DNA of 64,000 bases from Clostridiales bacterium (GCA_022508245.1 JAFLVO010000004.1:41800-105799), one strand, 5' to 3'. Counted from the stretch's first letter, positions 7,359 through 16,015 are shown. Notes: a model not told the origin generated them from the letters alone. Numbers and translations are program-made.

Positions 7359-8012
7359 TCATTTGGCTAATTTATAGCTTTCGTCTAGGTGGCTGCACAT
7401 TTCTTCAATCGGCACGGAGCCGTCCAAAAGCATAGTTATCCAATGCTTTTTGTTCATATGATAGCCGGGGAAATATCTTTCGCCGTCTACCGTTTTGGGG
7501 AGTGCGTCTGCGTCAAAGCGAAGGTCAATAATTTCCGCTGATTCGTCACTGTCAAGACCAAGCTTTCTTTTGGAAATCGTCATAAACAGGGCATACCACT
7601 TTTGATTGTCCTTTCTGCGAATAATTGCCGCGTCGGGATATCTTTCCCACAGAAATTCCAGCTCGTCGCCGTACCTTTCACGCGCGTATCCTATAACCTT
7701 TTTGGTAAATTGCCCCCCGAATATGCTCGATTCAAAGCATTTTTCGCAAATTTCTTGCAGTACGTCATTGTACTCCGAGCGCACTCTTCCCACAAACTCT
7801 CCGCTTGCCTCTGCGACAAGGTGCAGGGTATAAATTTCTTCCACCTCCAGGTCGAAAAGCTCGGTTTCCACCTCGCCGCTTTCGTCAATTGTTACAGTCA
7901 TTTTAAACTGATTATCAAAGATTTCCGCGGTGTAAACGTACTTCTTTTCCGCAGGCTTAAATCCGTACCTTATTAACTTTTCAAAGTTTACCGATTTGTT
8001 TTTGAATGTCAT
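7359..8012 (-). CDS. MmcQ/YjbR family protein
   Basis: 217-aa cytoplasmic protein. The C-terminal half (about residues 95-215) is the MmcQ/YjbR domain, a CyaY-like DNA-binding fold, with the family signatures KWYALFM and HMNKKHWITMLLDG. The N-terminal half is a separate strand-rich domain often fused to it. No biochemical role is established. The gene is divergent from fprA, and their -35 boxes overlap. Its TATAAT (8019-8024) ends six bases from the ATG with no Shine-Dalgarno, which implies a leaderless transcript. Confidence 0.85.
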   Translation of the reverse strand: MTFKNKSVNFEKLIRYGFKPAEKKYVYTAEIFDNQFKMTVTIDESGEVETELFDLEVEEIYTLHLVAEASGEFVGRVRSEYNDVLQEICEKCFESSIFGGQFTKKVIGYARERYGDELEFLWERYPDAAIIRRKDNQKWYALFMTISKRKLGLDSDESAEIIDLRFDADALPKTVDGERYFPGYHMNKKHWITMLLDGSVPIEEMCSHLDESYKLAK

Positions 8013-8018
8013 AAATTC

Positions 8019-8069
8019 ATTATAACATTATCAGACCAGATTGACAATAGTTTTGATGTTTGTTATACT
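8019..8069. promoter_or_regulatory. Divergent overlapping promoters (yjbR-like / fprA)
   Basis: Plus strand: TTGACA 8041-8046 and TATACT 8064-8069, spacer 17. Minus strand: TTGTCA (8042-8047) and TATAAT (8019-8024), spacer 17. The two -35 boxes share five bases, so polymerase binding in one direction should exclude the other. Confidence 0.75.
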
Positions 8070-8119
8070 GTTTGGGAATTTCAGCCAAACTATTTACGGA
8101 ATACCCGCAGGAGGAATTT

Positions 8120-9277
8120 ATGAATATAACAGGCGATATAAAATACGTGGGCGTGAACGATCACGAAATTGATTTGTTTGAAGGACAGTACACAGTTCCG
8201 AACGGAATGGCGTACAATTCCTACGTGATACTCGACGACAAAATTGCCGTTCTGGATTCGGTTGACGCCCGCTTCGGCGACGAATGGTTAGGGCATATCA
8301 GGGGGGCAATCGGGAAAAAGTTGCCCGACTACTTAATTGTTCAGCATATGGAACCCGACCACTCGGCGAACATTTTAAGCTTTATGACCACCTACCCGAA
8401 AGCTGTTATCGTTTCTTCAAAACACGCTTTCGTGATGATGAGCCAGTACTTCGGAACGGACTTTCCCGAGCGCCGAATAATCGTTAAAGAGGGCGACACA
8501 CTTTCGCTCGGAAAACACGTTTTAAGCTTTATTGCCGCTCCCTTAGTCCACTGGCCCGAGGTTATGGTAACTTACGACGCGACGGACAAGGTCCTCTTCT
8601 CTGCCGACGCTTTTGGCAAGTTCGGCGCACTCGATATTGATGAAGATTGGGCTTGCGAGGCAAGAAGATACTATTTCGGAATTGTCGGAAAGTTCGGCGT
8701 GCAGGTTCAGAATTTACTCAAAAAAGCAGCGGCGCTAGATATTAAGACAATCTGCCCCCTGCACGGTCCCGTCCTCACAAAGAATTTAGAATACCACCTC
8801 AACCTATACAACACTTGGTCGTCCTACGGCGTTGAGAGCGAGGGTGTCGCAATTGCCTACACCTCCATTTACGGACATACGAAGAAAGCAGTCGAACTCC
8901 TTGCCGAAAAACTCAAAGAGAACGGCTGTCCCAAAGTTGCCGTAACAGATCTTGCGCGCGACGATATGGCGGAGGCTGTCGAGGACGCATTCAGATACGG
9001 CAAACTCGTACTAGCCACAACAACCTACAACGGCGATATCTTCCCCTTTATGCGCACGTTTATTGAGCACCTTGTGGAGCACAACTACAAAAACAGGACT
9101 GTTGCGTTCATTGAAAACGGCAGCTGGGCGCCTTGGGCAACCAAGGTTATGAAAGGTATGCTCGAGGGCTGTAAAAACCTTGCCTTTGCGGAAAATACCG
9201 TGCGTATATTATCTGCGTTAAACGGCGAATCCACCGCGCAGGTTGAAAATCTCGCCAAAGAGCTATGTCAGAATTAA
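8120..9277 (+). CDS. fprA: Flavodiiron protein, FprA (A-type flavoprotein)
   Basis: Reduces O2 to water or NO to N2O in the cytoplasm and protects anaerobes. The N-terminal metallo-beta-lactamase-like domain has the diiron ligands H76, E78, D80 and H81 in QHMEPDHSANI, then H144, D163 in FSADAFG and H215 in PLHGPV. The C-terminal flavodoxin domain begins near residue 243, with its FMN phosphate loop TSIYGHT. The length (385 aa) is normal, and no rubredoxin domain is attached, so an external electron donor is needed. GGAGG lies seven bases before the ATG at 8120. An upstream in-frame ATG at 8060 lies inside the promoter and is rejected. Confidence 0.93.
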   Translation: MNITGDIKYVGVNDHEIDLFEGQYTVPNGMAYNSYVILDDKIAVLDSVDARFGDEWLGHIRGAIGKKLPDYLIVQHMEPDHSANILSFMTTYPKAVIVSSKHAFVMMSQYFGTDFPERRIIVKEGDTLSLGKHVLSFIAAPLVHWPEVMVTYDATDKVLFSADAFGKFGALDIDEDWACEARRYYFGIVGKFGVQVQNLLKKAAALDIKTICPLHGPVLTKNLEYHLNLYNTWSSYGVESEGVAIAYTSIYGHTKKAVELLAEKLKENGCPKVAVTDLARDDMAEAVEDAFRYGKLVLATTTYNGDIFPFMRTFIEHLVEHNYKNRTVAFIENGSWAPWATKVMKGMLEGCKNLAFAENTVRILSALNGESTAQVENLAKELCQN

Positions 9278-9293
9278 AAACAAATATATAAAT

Positions 9294-9330
9294 AACGGCG
9301 AGGGCGTTTCAGCCCTCGCCGTATTTTTAT
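9294..9330. terminator. Terminator between fprA and the convergent phosphodiesterase gene
   Basis: ACGGCGAGGGC pairs with GCCCTCGCCGT and is followed by a T run. Confidence 0.85.
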
Positions 9331-9338
9331 TAAAATCT

Positions 9339-10460
9339 TTAATTCTTTTTCCCGATAAAAATCAAAGGCACTTCCATCTCCGCGGTTAGCGAGGTGTGAT
9401 GTCCCTTGTAGGCATGAGAAAAGGGCGTCAGCCTCATTACTTTATTGGTCTTGCCTATGGCGATATAGTCGCCGAGCAGCTTTGCGTTGTCATTTATTAT
9501 ATTTCCGCCGAAATAGTTGTCTTTAATCAAGTCTTCGACCTTGAAAAGTTCAAAGTCATCGCCGTATTTTTTATTGAAAATTTCAATAAAGTTTTCGTGG
9601 CAGTCCTCTTTGACCTTGAACGCCGCCGCTCTCGCCTCAAGAAATTGTGGCCACTCCAACATAGATGTGATTTCAGTGTCGGTGTAAATATCTATGTAAC
9701 CGTCTATATCCACTTGTCCGTGGTCCGCCGTAACTATAAACAGCGTGTCGGTCAGTTTTGAATATAATTCTTCTATGCGGTTATTGAGGTCGTTAATAAC
9801 TTTTTCCGCCTCCGCCGAAGTCACGCCGTAGACGTGCATTGTGTGGTCGGGCTCGTCGCAATAGGCGTAGATGAACTGCTTGCCTGCATTTTGGCAAATG
9901 CTCCCGATATGCCCGAACATTTCGTCGAAGTTCTTCCAAACATATCGGTTTTCATAGTCGTTGTTCCAGAAATCGGGTACAACAACGCTTGTTGTATAAT
10001 TAGAATTTGCCTTTTTATAGAAGGGCTCGACGGGCAAAACCTTTTTCACGTACCCCTTTTCGATTGGTTCGCGGGTAAACGAATCTGTCTCGGGGAAAAT
10101 ATCCACAGCCCTTTTCAGCTCCTCAAAATACAGACTCCACCCAAACCAACCGTGCTCCATGGGGTACTTATTGGTCAAATAGGTCGTCGTGGCGTTCGTC
10201 GTGGTTGACGGGAATACAGAGGTCACAACGCTTTTTATATTTCTTTTAAGAAAACTGCCTGCCGTCAGGTTTTTGTCTATGGGGTTGATACCAAGTCCGT
10301 CCAAAATCAAAAATACTACGTTTTTATAGCCTTTTTCAAGCTCTTTTGCAAGCGTTGAAAGTACGGGCTTATCGTTGGGGCAACCCAAAAATTCGGCAAT
10401 AGTCGCCGTGATATTTATGATGTTATTATTAAAATCCGGCTTAATAAACTTCGTTTTCAT
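9339..10460 (-). CDS. Nucleotide pyrophosphatase/phosphodiesterase-type protein (alkaline phosphatase superfamily)
   Basis: 373-aa metal-dependent phosphoesterase. The first metal-binding segment is FLILDGLGINP, the nucleophile segment is FPSTTTNATT (the Thr acts as nucleophile in the NPP group), and later metal ligands lie in CDEPDHTMHVYG and TADHGQVD. All catalytic pieces are present. There is no signal peptide, so it should be cytoplasmic. The ATG at 10460 is chosen; a GTG four codons earlier is possible. A promoter with 17-bp spacing lies at 10494-10522. The natural substrate cannot be told from the sequence. Confidence 0.85.
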   Translation of the reverse strand: MKTKFIKPDFNNNIINITATIAEFLGCPNDKPVLSTLAKELEKGYKNVVFLILDGLGINPIDKNLTAGSFLKRNIKSVVTSVFPSTTTNATTTYLTNKYPMEHGWFGWSLYFEELKRAVDIFPETDSFTREPIEKGYVKKVLPVEPFYKKANSNYTTSVVVPDFWNNDYENRYVWKNFDEMFGHIGSICQNAGKQFIYAYCDEPDHTMHVYGVTSAEAEKVINDLNNRIEELYSKLTDTLFIVTADHGQVDIDGYIDIYTDTEITSMLEWPQFLEARAAAFKVKEDCHENFIEIFNKKYGDDFELFKVEDLIKDNYFGGNIINDNAKLLGDYIAIGKTNKVMRLTPFSHAYKGHHTSLTAEMEVPLIFIGKKN

Positions 10461-10493
10461 AAACTTAACCACACGCTGAAATTTTGTAAGTAA

Positions 10494-10522
10494 ATTATAT
10501 CACATTTTCATACAAAAATCAA
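10494..10522 (-). promoter_or_regulatory. Promoter of the NPP-type gene
   Basis: On the minus strand, TTGATT (10517-10522) and TATAAT (10494-10499), spacer 17 bp. Confidence 0.7.
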
Positions 10523-10557
10523 CAATAACGGGTTTAAGGAAGCGCATAGCCTTTCAA

Positions 10558-10586
10558 TTGACTAATTGAATTTATTATGTTACACT
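10558..10586 (+). promoter_or_regulatory. Promoter of the GH28 gene
   Basis: TTGACT at 10558-10563 and TACACT at 10581-10586, spacer 17 bp, about 30 bases before the start codon. Confidence 0.7.
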
Positions 10587-10615
10587 ATATCGGCATATTG
10601 GTAAGGAGAAATGCG

Positions 10616-11956
10616 ATGGAACCCAAGTTCAACGACAAGAAGTACATTATAACTCATTTCGGAGCGAAATCCGAGATAGGTTTTGACAATCAGGAATATA
10701 TTCAGAAAGCTATCGACCTGTGCTCGGAAAAGGGCGGCGGCACGGTAGTAATTCCTAAGGGCTACTGGCTGACTTCCCCCATTGATCTTAAGAGCAACGT
10801 CTGCCTGAATGCAGAGGCGGGCGCGTACGTGCGTTTTACCAAAAGCAAGGAAAAATATCCACTGTACTACACCGAGTACGAGGGCAGACGGGCTATCCGC
10901 ACAATATCCCCCATTACCGCGCTGAACGCAAAAAATATTGCAATTACGGGCGAGGGGACCTTTGACGGCAACGGCAACGCCTGGCGCCCCAAAAAGGATT
11001 GGAAAATGTCAGCCCAGGAGTGGAATAAAAAGAAAACTTCAAAGTATATTGCCGAGGTTGAGGACGGACTTTTGTGGTTCCCCACCGAGTCGGCATATCT
11101 CGGATTTAAAAACAACGTGGACGAAAAATTGCCCGACGCGCTTGAAAGAGCATCGGAGTTTTACGACTGGTACAGACCGGTATTTATTTCCATTACTTCT
11201 TGCGAGAACGTGTTACTTAGAGGAGTTACCATTACCAACTCCCCCAACTGGACCATTCACCCCCGCTACTGCAAAAACGTTACGGTGGACGGAGTCTACG
11301 TTAAAAATTCCAAAGAAGCGCAGAACAGCGACGGCATTGACGTGGACTCGTGCGAGAACGTCGTAATTAAAAACTGCGTTTTCGACGTCGGCGACGACGC
11401 AATCTGCATGAAATCGGGCAAGGGCAGAGAGGCGAGAAAGATAGTCGCCCCCACCAAAAACGTGGAAGTTTACAACTGCAGGGTTTACCGCGGACACGGC
11501 GGATTCGTTATAGGCAGCGAAATGAGCCGCGGCGTTGAAAACGTATATGTTCACGATTGCTGCTTTTTCACGACCGATATAGGTATTCGTGTTAAGAGCG
11601 CTTTGGGGCGTGGCGGATATATCAGGGACATCAAAATTGACAACATAATTATGTGCGAGATAGGCGGTGACTGCATAACCTTCTCAATGGGATACGATAT
11701 TAAGAGTGCGCTTGATATTGCCGACAACATTACAAAATACTACGACGACGATATCCCCGTCATAAGCGGATTTGAAATTTCAAATATTACCTGCGACTCA
11801 GCCGCCCGCTTCCTTTCAATTGACGGATTGGAGTCCTCCCCCGTAAAGGATATTGCGCTTACCGACTGCCACGTAACGGCAAACGCGGATATAAAAATAA
11901 ATAATGCCGAAAACATTACATTCAACAACGTAACGGTCAACGGCAAAGCATACTGA
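10616..11956 (+). CDS. Glycoside hydrolase family 28 (polygalacturonase-like)
   Basis: A right-handed beta-helix enzyme that hydrolyses alpha-linked galacturonic-acid-type glycosides. The catalytic set is complete: D239 in NSDGIDVDS, D260 and D261 in GDDAICMKSG, H294 in RGHGGFVIGSE, and the substrate-binding IRVKS segment near residue 330. The 446-aa length fits the family. No signal peptide or membrane segment is present, so it probably trims imported oligosaccharides inside the cell (exo-type action is inference). The start at 10616 is set by AAGGAG upstream; an earlier ATG at 10577 lies in the promoter. Two small membrane genes follow within eight bases. Confidence 0.9.
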   Translation: MEPKFNDKKYIITHFGAKSEIGFDNQEYIQKAIDLCSEKGGGTVVIPKGYWLTSPIDLKSNVCLNAEAGAYVRFTKSKEKYPLYYTEYEGRRAIRTISPITALNAKNIAITGEGTFDGNGNAWRPKKDWKMSAQEWNKKKTSKYIAEVEDGLLWFPTESAYLGFKNNVDEKLPDALERASEFYDWYRPVFISITSCENVLLRGVTITNSPNWTIHPRYCKNVTVDGVYVKNSKEAQNSDGIDVDSCENVVIKNCVFDVGDDAICMKSGKGREARKIVAPTKNVEVYNCRVYRGHGGFVIGSEMSRGVENVYVHDCCFFTTDIGIRVKSALGRGGYIRDIKIDNIIMCEIGGDCITFSMGYDIKSALDIADNITKYYDDDIPVISGFEISNITCDSAARFLSIDGLESSPVKDIALTDCHVTANADIKINNAENITFNNVTVNGKAY

Positions 11957-11963
11957 ATAAAAT

Positions 11964-12296
11964 ATGGCGAATAACAATGACGGCACAACTTCATTGGCAG
12001 ACACATATGAGAATTTGCTAAACAATTCTGCATACGTATCCAACCCCACAAACGCCGGACGGCTGATTTATGAATACAGCAACGCATACACCGAGCTTGA
12101 TATGTCGATAAGGCGTAAAAAACAGGCTCGGGGAAATTTTTTCGGCGTTATTCTTCTTGTCTTTTCTGCTCTGCTCGTTATTTGGTATTTCACGAGCCTT
12201 ATTTACGGGCTTGTAACCGAAGATAGCATCGGGGGCGTAATTGTGAAGCACCTACTACCCCTGCTTATCGTCGGAATATGCGTTGCATTCTTTTGA
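11964..12296 (+). CDS. Hypothetical two-TM protein (110 aa)
   Basis: Unrecognised. The N-terminal 55 residues are polar with a predicted amphipathic helix (SNAYTELDMSIRRKKQA), followed by two hydrophobic segments at about 58-82 and 92-110 that end at the stop codon. The stop overlaps the start of the next gene (TGATG), so the two are translationally coupled. The downstream protein begins with an aromatic, basic segment such as usually follows a TM pair in YcxB-like proteins. The pair could be one ancestral gene split in two, but no single-base repair is obvious. It begins eight bases after the GH28 stop. Confidence 0.55.
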   Translation: MANNNDGTTSLADTYENLLNNSAYVSNPTNAGRLIYEYSNAYTELDMSIRRKKQARGNFFGVILLVFSALLVIWYFTSLIYGLVTEDSIGGVIVKHLLPLLIVGICVAFF

Positions 12297-13084
12297 TGTC
12301 CTATTTCGGGGTATGGGGAAAATTTTTCCGCTTAACTTACCGTCCGCATTATGGAAGCAGTGCTTGGTTCCGCCGACATAACGCCGAAGTTTACAGTTCA
12401 ATGAAACAAGCGGATAGCAATTTATCCTATCAAACGACAATCGCAGTAACCGAAAACTACGTGCTTATCTGGCTATACGGCATCCAATATACGTTTGATA
12501 AGTCACTGTGCCGTGCACGGATTGAAATTGCCGAGAATATTGACTTGACGCTTATAATCGGCAACGATGAGCTTAAATTCCCGCTTGAATTACCCAAAGG
12601 CGATATATATAAAATCAATCGGGCATTTAAGAAGAAAACGGAAATAATCGGAGCGAAAAGCCCGCAAGAGGAAAGCAAAAAGAAGTTCGGCGGATATTCG
12701 CTCGGCGACGTAATAAGCGGGACAATCGTTGTCTGCATAATAATTGCCGGCGGCGGAGTGCTTATTGCGCTTTCCCTAACGCCTGCTTTTTTGGGCATAG
12801 TTTTAATCGGCTTCGGCGCACTTGCGCTCTGCAACGTGTTCCACCATATAACTTTTGTTTCAAAGGCACTGTTGCCGTTCGTCGTCGGTTTAACGCTCAC
12901 AGTCGGAGCGGTGGGGCTACTCTTTTTTGTTGAAGAAGAATTATCGGGAAAGTCTTTGACGATAATTTCGCTGTTAACGCACTGCACGGCAATCAGGGCA
13001 GGCTGTGTATTCTTTATATTTCTGGGGCTATACGCCGTTGCATTTGCCATTTCGGAAGCGGTACGGTTTATTAAATACACATAA
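12296..13084 (+). CDS. Hypothetical membrane protein (262 aa)
   Basis: Unrecognised. A soluble N-terminal half (residues 1-135; aromatic and basic, with the strands TTIAVTENYVLIWLYG and GDIYKINRAFKKKTEI) precedes four hydrophobic segments at about residues 140-262. The soluble part loosely resembles YcxB-like domains of Firmicutes membrane proteins, but not enough to name it. The ATG at 12296 overlaps the stop of the upstream gene by one base; an ATG at 12278 is possible but overlaps more. Two T-rich hairpins follow. Probably co-transcribed with the preceding small gene and perhaps with the GH28 gene. Confidence 0.6.
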   Translation: MSYFGVWGKFFRLTYRPHYGSSAWFRRHNAEVYSSMKQADSNLSYQTTIAVTENYVLIWLYGIQYTFDKSLCRARIEIAENIDLTLIIGNDELKFPLELPKGDIYKINRAFKKKTEIIGAKSPQEESKKKFGGYSLGDVISGTIVVCIIIAGGGVLIALSLTPAFLGIVLIGFGALALCNVFHHITFVSKALLPFVVGLTLTVGAVGLLFFVEEELSGKSLTIISLLTHCTAIRAGCVFFIFLGLYAVAFAISEAVRFIKYT

Positions 13085-13092
13085 TAATAAAA

Positions 13093-13117
13093 GGAGCGCA
13101 ACGCTCCCTTTTTTTAT
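13093..13117 (+). terminator. Terminator after the small membrane gene pair
   Basis: GGAGCG pairs with CGCTCC and is followed by a T run. A second CGCTCC plus T run at about 13126-13141 looks like a partial duplicate. Confidence 0.7.
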
Positions 13118-13238
13118 TAAATTAACGCTCCTCTTTTTTTATTTAATTTATTCCCAGCGGGAAATATTTTCAAACATAATACGATTATATAATAAACTGA
13201 AAATACTGTCAATAAGCGGACTTTCAATGCAAGCACGG

Positions 13239-13267
13239 TTGACATGCGTTTTTTACAGTGCTATACT
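13239..13267 (+). promoter_or_regulatory. Promoter of the ArsB/NhaD-type permease gene
   Basis: TTGACA at 13239-13244 and TATACT at 13262-13267, spacer 17 bp. The leader is about 40 nt and has no clear ribosome site before the ATG at 13316. Confidence 0.7.
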
Positions 13268-13315
13268 GTACTGCGGTTATAGGGTCGACCCTGAAACCGT
13301 AAATATATTCCACAT

Positions 13316-14611
13316 ATGATAACTTCGATAATTATTTGTGCGGTGACGGTAGTTCTGATGATTTTAAGCATACTTTTCTCCCCCAAACTGCGCATTAAAA
13401 AACTTAATATCAGCCCATATTGGGTAATTGCGCTGCTCGGCGCGATCGTTCTTTTAATCGTAAAGAGCGAGCACCTTTCGGCAGTCGGGCAGGCGATGGT
13501 AGCAAATACTGCCATCAACCCCCTGAAAATACTTGTGCTGTTTATCTCTATGACCGTTCTGTCCATATTTTTGGACGAGCTGGGGCTGTTCAGATATCTT
13601 GCAAGTCAGATATTAAAGCGGGCGAAATCGGGGCAAATTAAACTGTTTATATACCTGTATATAACAGTGTCCGTACTGACTATGTTTACCTCCAACGACA
13701 TAATTATTCTGTCGTTCACGCCCTTTATCTGCTACTTTGCAAAGAACGCCAAAATAAACCCCATACCCTTCCTTGCCGCCGAGTTCGTTGCGGCAAATAC
13801 CTGGAGTATGGCACTGATTATCGGCAATCCCACCAATATATACCTTGCAACGGCGAGCGGAATAGACTTTCTCGGCTATATAAAAGTAAGTATACTCCCC
13901 ACTCTCACGGCGGGCGTTGTTGCATTTTTGATGCTCTTTCTTTTATTCCGCAAAAAACTGCGCGACCCCATAAGCGGCGAGCCCGATGAGATAGTAATTG
14001 AGGACAAGCTGTTGCTCTGGGTAGGAATTGCGCACCTCGGCGTGTGTACCATACTGCTTGCAATAGGCTCGTACATAGGCTTGGAAATGTGGCTTGTATC
14101 GGCTTGCGCCGTGGGAAGTCTGATAATTTTCAACGCCGTAATTGCGATTGTGCGCAAACGCAAACCCGTCGAACTTTTGGGCTGTATAAAGCGCATACCC
14201 TATGAGCTTGTGCCCTTTCTCTTATCGATGTTCACTATGATAGTTATCCTCTCCGAGGAGGGCGTAACGGCGCAAATTGCAAACCTTTTGGGCAGCGACC
14301 TTTCGATTTTGAAGTACGGTGCCACATCCTTTTTGACAGCGAATATCATAAACAACATACCCATGAGCGTTCTGTTCTCTTCGATTATAGGCTCGTCGTC
14401 AAGCGGCGTCGGAGCAATTTATGCGACGGTTATAGGCTCGAACATAAGTGCGTTCTTTACCCCTATCGGAGCCTTAGCGGGCATTATGTGGAGCTCCATA
14501 TTAAGCGAACACGGTTACAAGTTCAGCTATCTGAGCTTTCTTAAAATGGGACTCTGTATAGCCGTTCCGACTCTTCTTGCAGCCCTCGGCGTGCTCTGTT
14601 TAGTGGTGTAA
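13316..14611 (+). CDS. ArsB/NhaD-type ion permease
   Basis: 431-aa polytopic membrane protein with 11-12 hydrophobic segments. Two inverted signature loops of the ArsB/NhaD ion transporter group are visible: TSNDIIILSFTPFI in the first half, and NIINNIPMSVL with GSNISAFFTPIGALAG in the second. The family moves arsenite, sodium or dicarboxylate-like anions. There is no arsR, arsA or arsC nearby, so arsenite export is not supported and the substrate remains open. Monocistronic, with its own promoter. It converges on the 15-kb minus-strand genes across a repeat-bearing spacer. Confidence 0.82.
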   Translation: MITSIIICAVTVVLMILSILFSPKLRIKKLNISPYWVIALLGAIVLLIVKSEHLSAVGQAMVANTAINPLKILVLFISMTVLSIFLDELGLFRYLASQILKRAKSGQIKLFIYLYITVSVLTMFTSNDIIILSFTPFICYFAKNAKINPIPFLAAEFVAANTWSMALIIGNPTNIYLATASGIDFLGYIKVSILPTLTAGVVAFLMLFLLFRKKLRDPISGEPDEIVIEDKLLLWVGIAHLGVCTILLAIGSYIGLEMWLVSACAVGSLIIFNAVIAIVRKRKPVELLGCIKRIPYELVPFLLSMFTMIVILSEEGVTAQIANLLGSDLSILKYGATSFLTANIINNIPMSVLFSSIIGSSSSGVGAIYATVIGSNISAFFTPIGALAGIMWSSILSEHGYKFSYLSFLKMGLCIAVPTLLAALGVLCLVV

Positions 14612-14626
14612 ATGAAAAAAATTAAA

Positions 14627-14798
14627 TTACCCCCTATATATGCCGCAAATAACGCACATTCTATGCGGTTGAACAGAACAATTCAATATAACTTTATTTT
14701 ACGTTACCCCCTATATATCCCTTAATTAACGAAAATTTTGTATTGCCAAATTAACGGCATAAAATTCTTGAAGAATTAGATTGCCCCCGATATATGCT
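14627..14798. repeat. Three-copy element with exact 77-bp period
   Basis: Copies start at 14627, 14704 and 14781 with the core TTRCCCCCKATATAT. About 33 bases per copy stay similar (the later part reads roughly AAWTAMCGMAMATT), while the rest of each 77-bp unit has diverged. The array fills the spacer between two convergent genes, and the last copy runs into a hairpin. The period is far from one helical turn, so this looks like a decayed tandem duplication or a set of phased binding sites. Confidence 0.75.
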
Positions 14799-14820
14799 TT
14801 AAATACCGCAAATTATAAAT

Positions 14821-14845
14821 GCAGCCGAGGTATTTCCTCGGCTGC
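14821..14845. terminator. Hairpin terminator between convergent genes
   Basis: GCAGCCGAGG pairs with CCTCGGCTGC across a TATTT loop. The flanks are AT-rich but have no long T run, so termination may be modest. Confidence 0.55.
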
Positions 14846-14851
14846 ATTAAA

Positions 14852-15961
14852 TTATGAATTTTCGGTTTTATTCTTTGGTTGAGCCGACTTGGCTGCGGGC
14901 GTTTTTGTCTGCGGCTTGATGGTCTCGGTTGAATGCTCCTTGCTGACGATTTTTACTGTTTTGCTCTTTTGCTTTTTGCCATTTGCAATTTTTTCAAGGG
15001 TGTCCATATCGTAGCTGTCGCGGGTTATAAGCTCCCTTCCCTTTGGTGCGGAAATTATTCCTTTTTGCACCATAGACTTGCTTTTGAGCTCAACTATGGC
15101 GGATTGGAACCGTGACGTCACGCCCTCCTCCAGGTCGTCTGTACCATTTTTGAACAATCGGCTGTACAGACCGTAAATTGCGGGGCGTGTGGTTATCATT
15201 TCAAATTCGAGCGTCTGCACGTAGTAATACATTCTCGCGAGACGCTCGTAAGAGACGTCTCCGTCCGCAAAATAGTTATCGATATCGGCGCACAGCTTAG
15301 TACATTCCTTCATGCATTCCTTGCACTTGCCGCAAGCCTTAATAATGGGACTTACAAGAGGATACGAAGTGATGAGCAGGGTCATATATTCAATGGGTTC
15401 ACTCATAGCAAGAATAGCAAATACAAAGCCAATCGCAAGCAAAATGAGAAATACGAAATAGATATAGAACACTCTGCTTAAAAGATACTTCGTCGTGGCT
15501 GCGCTCTTTCTGCAAAGGTATATGTAGCTGTAGTCGTCTGACATATCGTCGGGAACGTACGGCTCGTACAGCTTTTCACGCCCGCGCATTTGAGGCAAAC
15601 CCTTTCTTATTGCAAGCTCGTTGAGCTCGTTTGTGGTCTCTCTGTCGTACTCGATTTTGGCGAAATCCGAACCCGTTATTCCCGTTTCGTAGAGTTGGTA
15701 TTCCATTATAGCCTTTTTCTTATACTCGCTTGTAAACGAGGAAAGCGCTTCGTTTAACAGGGAAAGCAAAAAAGATATTATCGAGAGAATAAACGCTGCC
15801 GTTGCGGTTGCGGGTATAAACGCCAGAACTACGGGAATAATTGCCACAACGTACAGTATCCCGCGCGAAACTTTAAGCTCGCTGAACATCTTCTGCGCTG
15901 TGTAGTAGAATTTTGCAATTTCCTCTCTTTGACACCTTTCCTTAACTTTGTTTCTGCTCAT
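14852..15961 (-). CDS. Four-TM membrane protein, possibly S-4TM-like
   Basis: 369 aa. Two hydrophobic segments (about residues 32-75), a soluble stretch of about 90 residues with MEYQLYETGITG, a second TM pair (about 160-215), then a cytoplasmic tail with a Cys cluster (ACGKCKECMKECTKLC) and a Lys/Thr-rich end. The 2TM-linker-2TM layout and the Q-x-Y-E segment recall the S-4TM family, proposed membrane effectors of nucleotide-signalling defence systems. That match is weak, and no CD-NTase or other defence gene is adjacent. The start at 15961 is set by GAGGTGG; the longer ATG start overlaps the promoter. Confidence 0.6.
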   Translation of the reverse strand: MSRNKVKERCQREEIAKFYYTAQKMFSELKVSRGILYVVAIIPVVLAFIPATATAAFILSIISFLLSLLNEALSSFTSEYKKKAIMEYQLYETGITGSDFAKIEYDRETTNELNELAIRKGLPQMRGREKLYEPYVPDDMSDDYSYIYLCRKSAATTKYLLSRVFYIYFVFLILLAIGFVFAILAMSEPIEYMTLLITSYPLVSPIIKACGKCKECMKECTKLCADIDNYFADGDVSYERLARMYYYVQTLEFEMITTRPAIYGLYSRLFKNGTDDLEEGVTSRFQSAIVELKSKSMVQKGIISAPKGRELITRDSYDMDTLEKIANGKKQKSKTVKIVSKEHSTETIKPQTKTPAAKSAQPKNKTENS

Positions 15962-15986
15962 TTTCCACCTCGGTAATATCATATCT

Positions 15987-16015
15987 ATTATAGAAGTTAT
16001 AATTATATTTGTCAA
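15987..16015 (-). promoter_or_regulatory. Promoter of the four-TM gene
   Basis: Minus strand TTGACA (16010-16015) and TATAAT (15987-15992), spacer 17 bp. Confidence 0.8.

Noticed and set aside
13316..14611. Arsenite efflux pump call for the permease
   Set aside because: The fold fits ArsB/NhaD, but no ars regulator, ATPase or reductase is present, so only the broader family is claimed.
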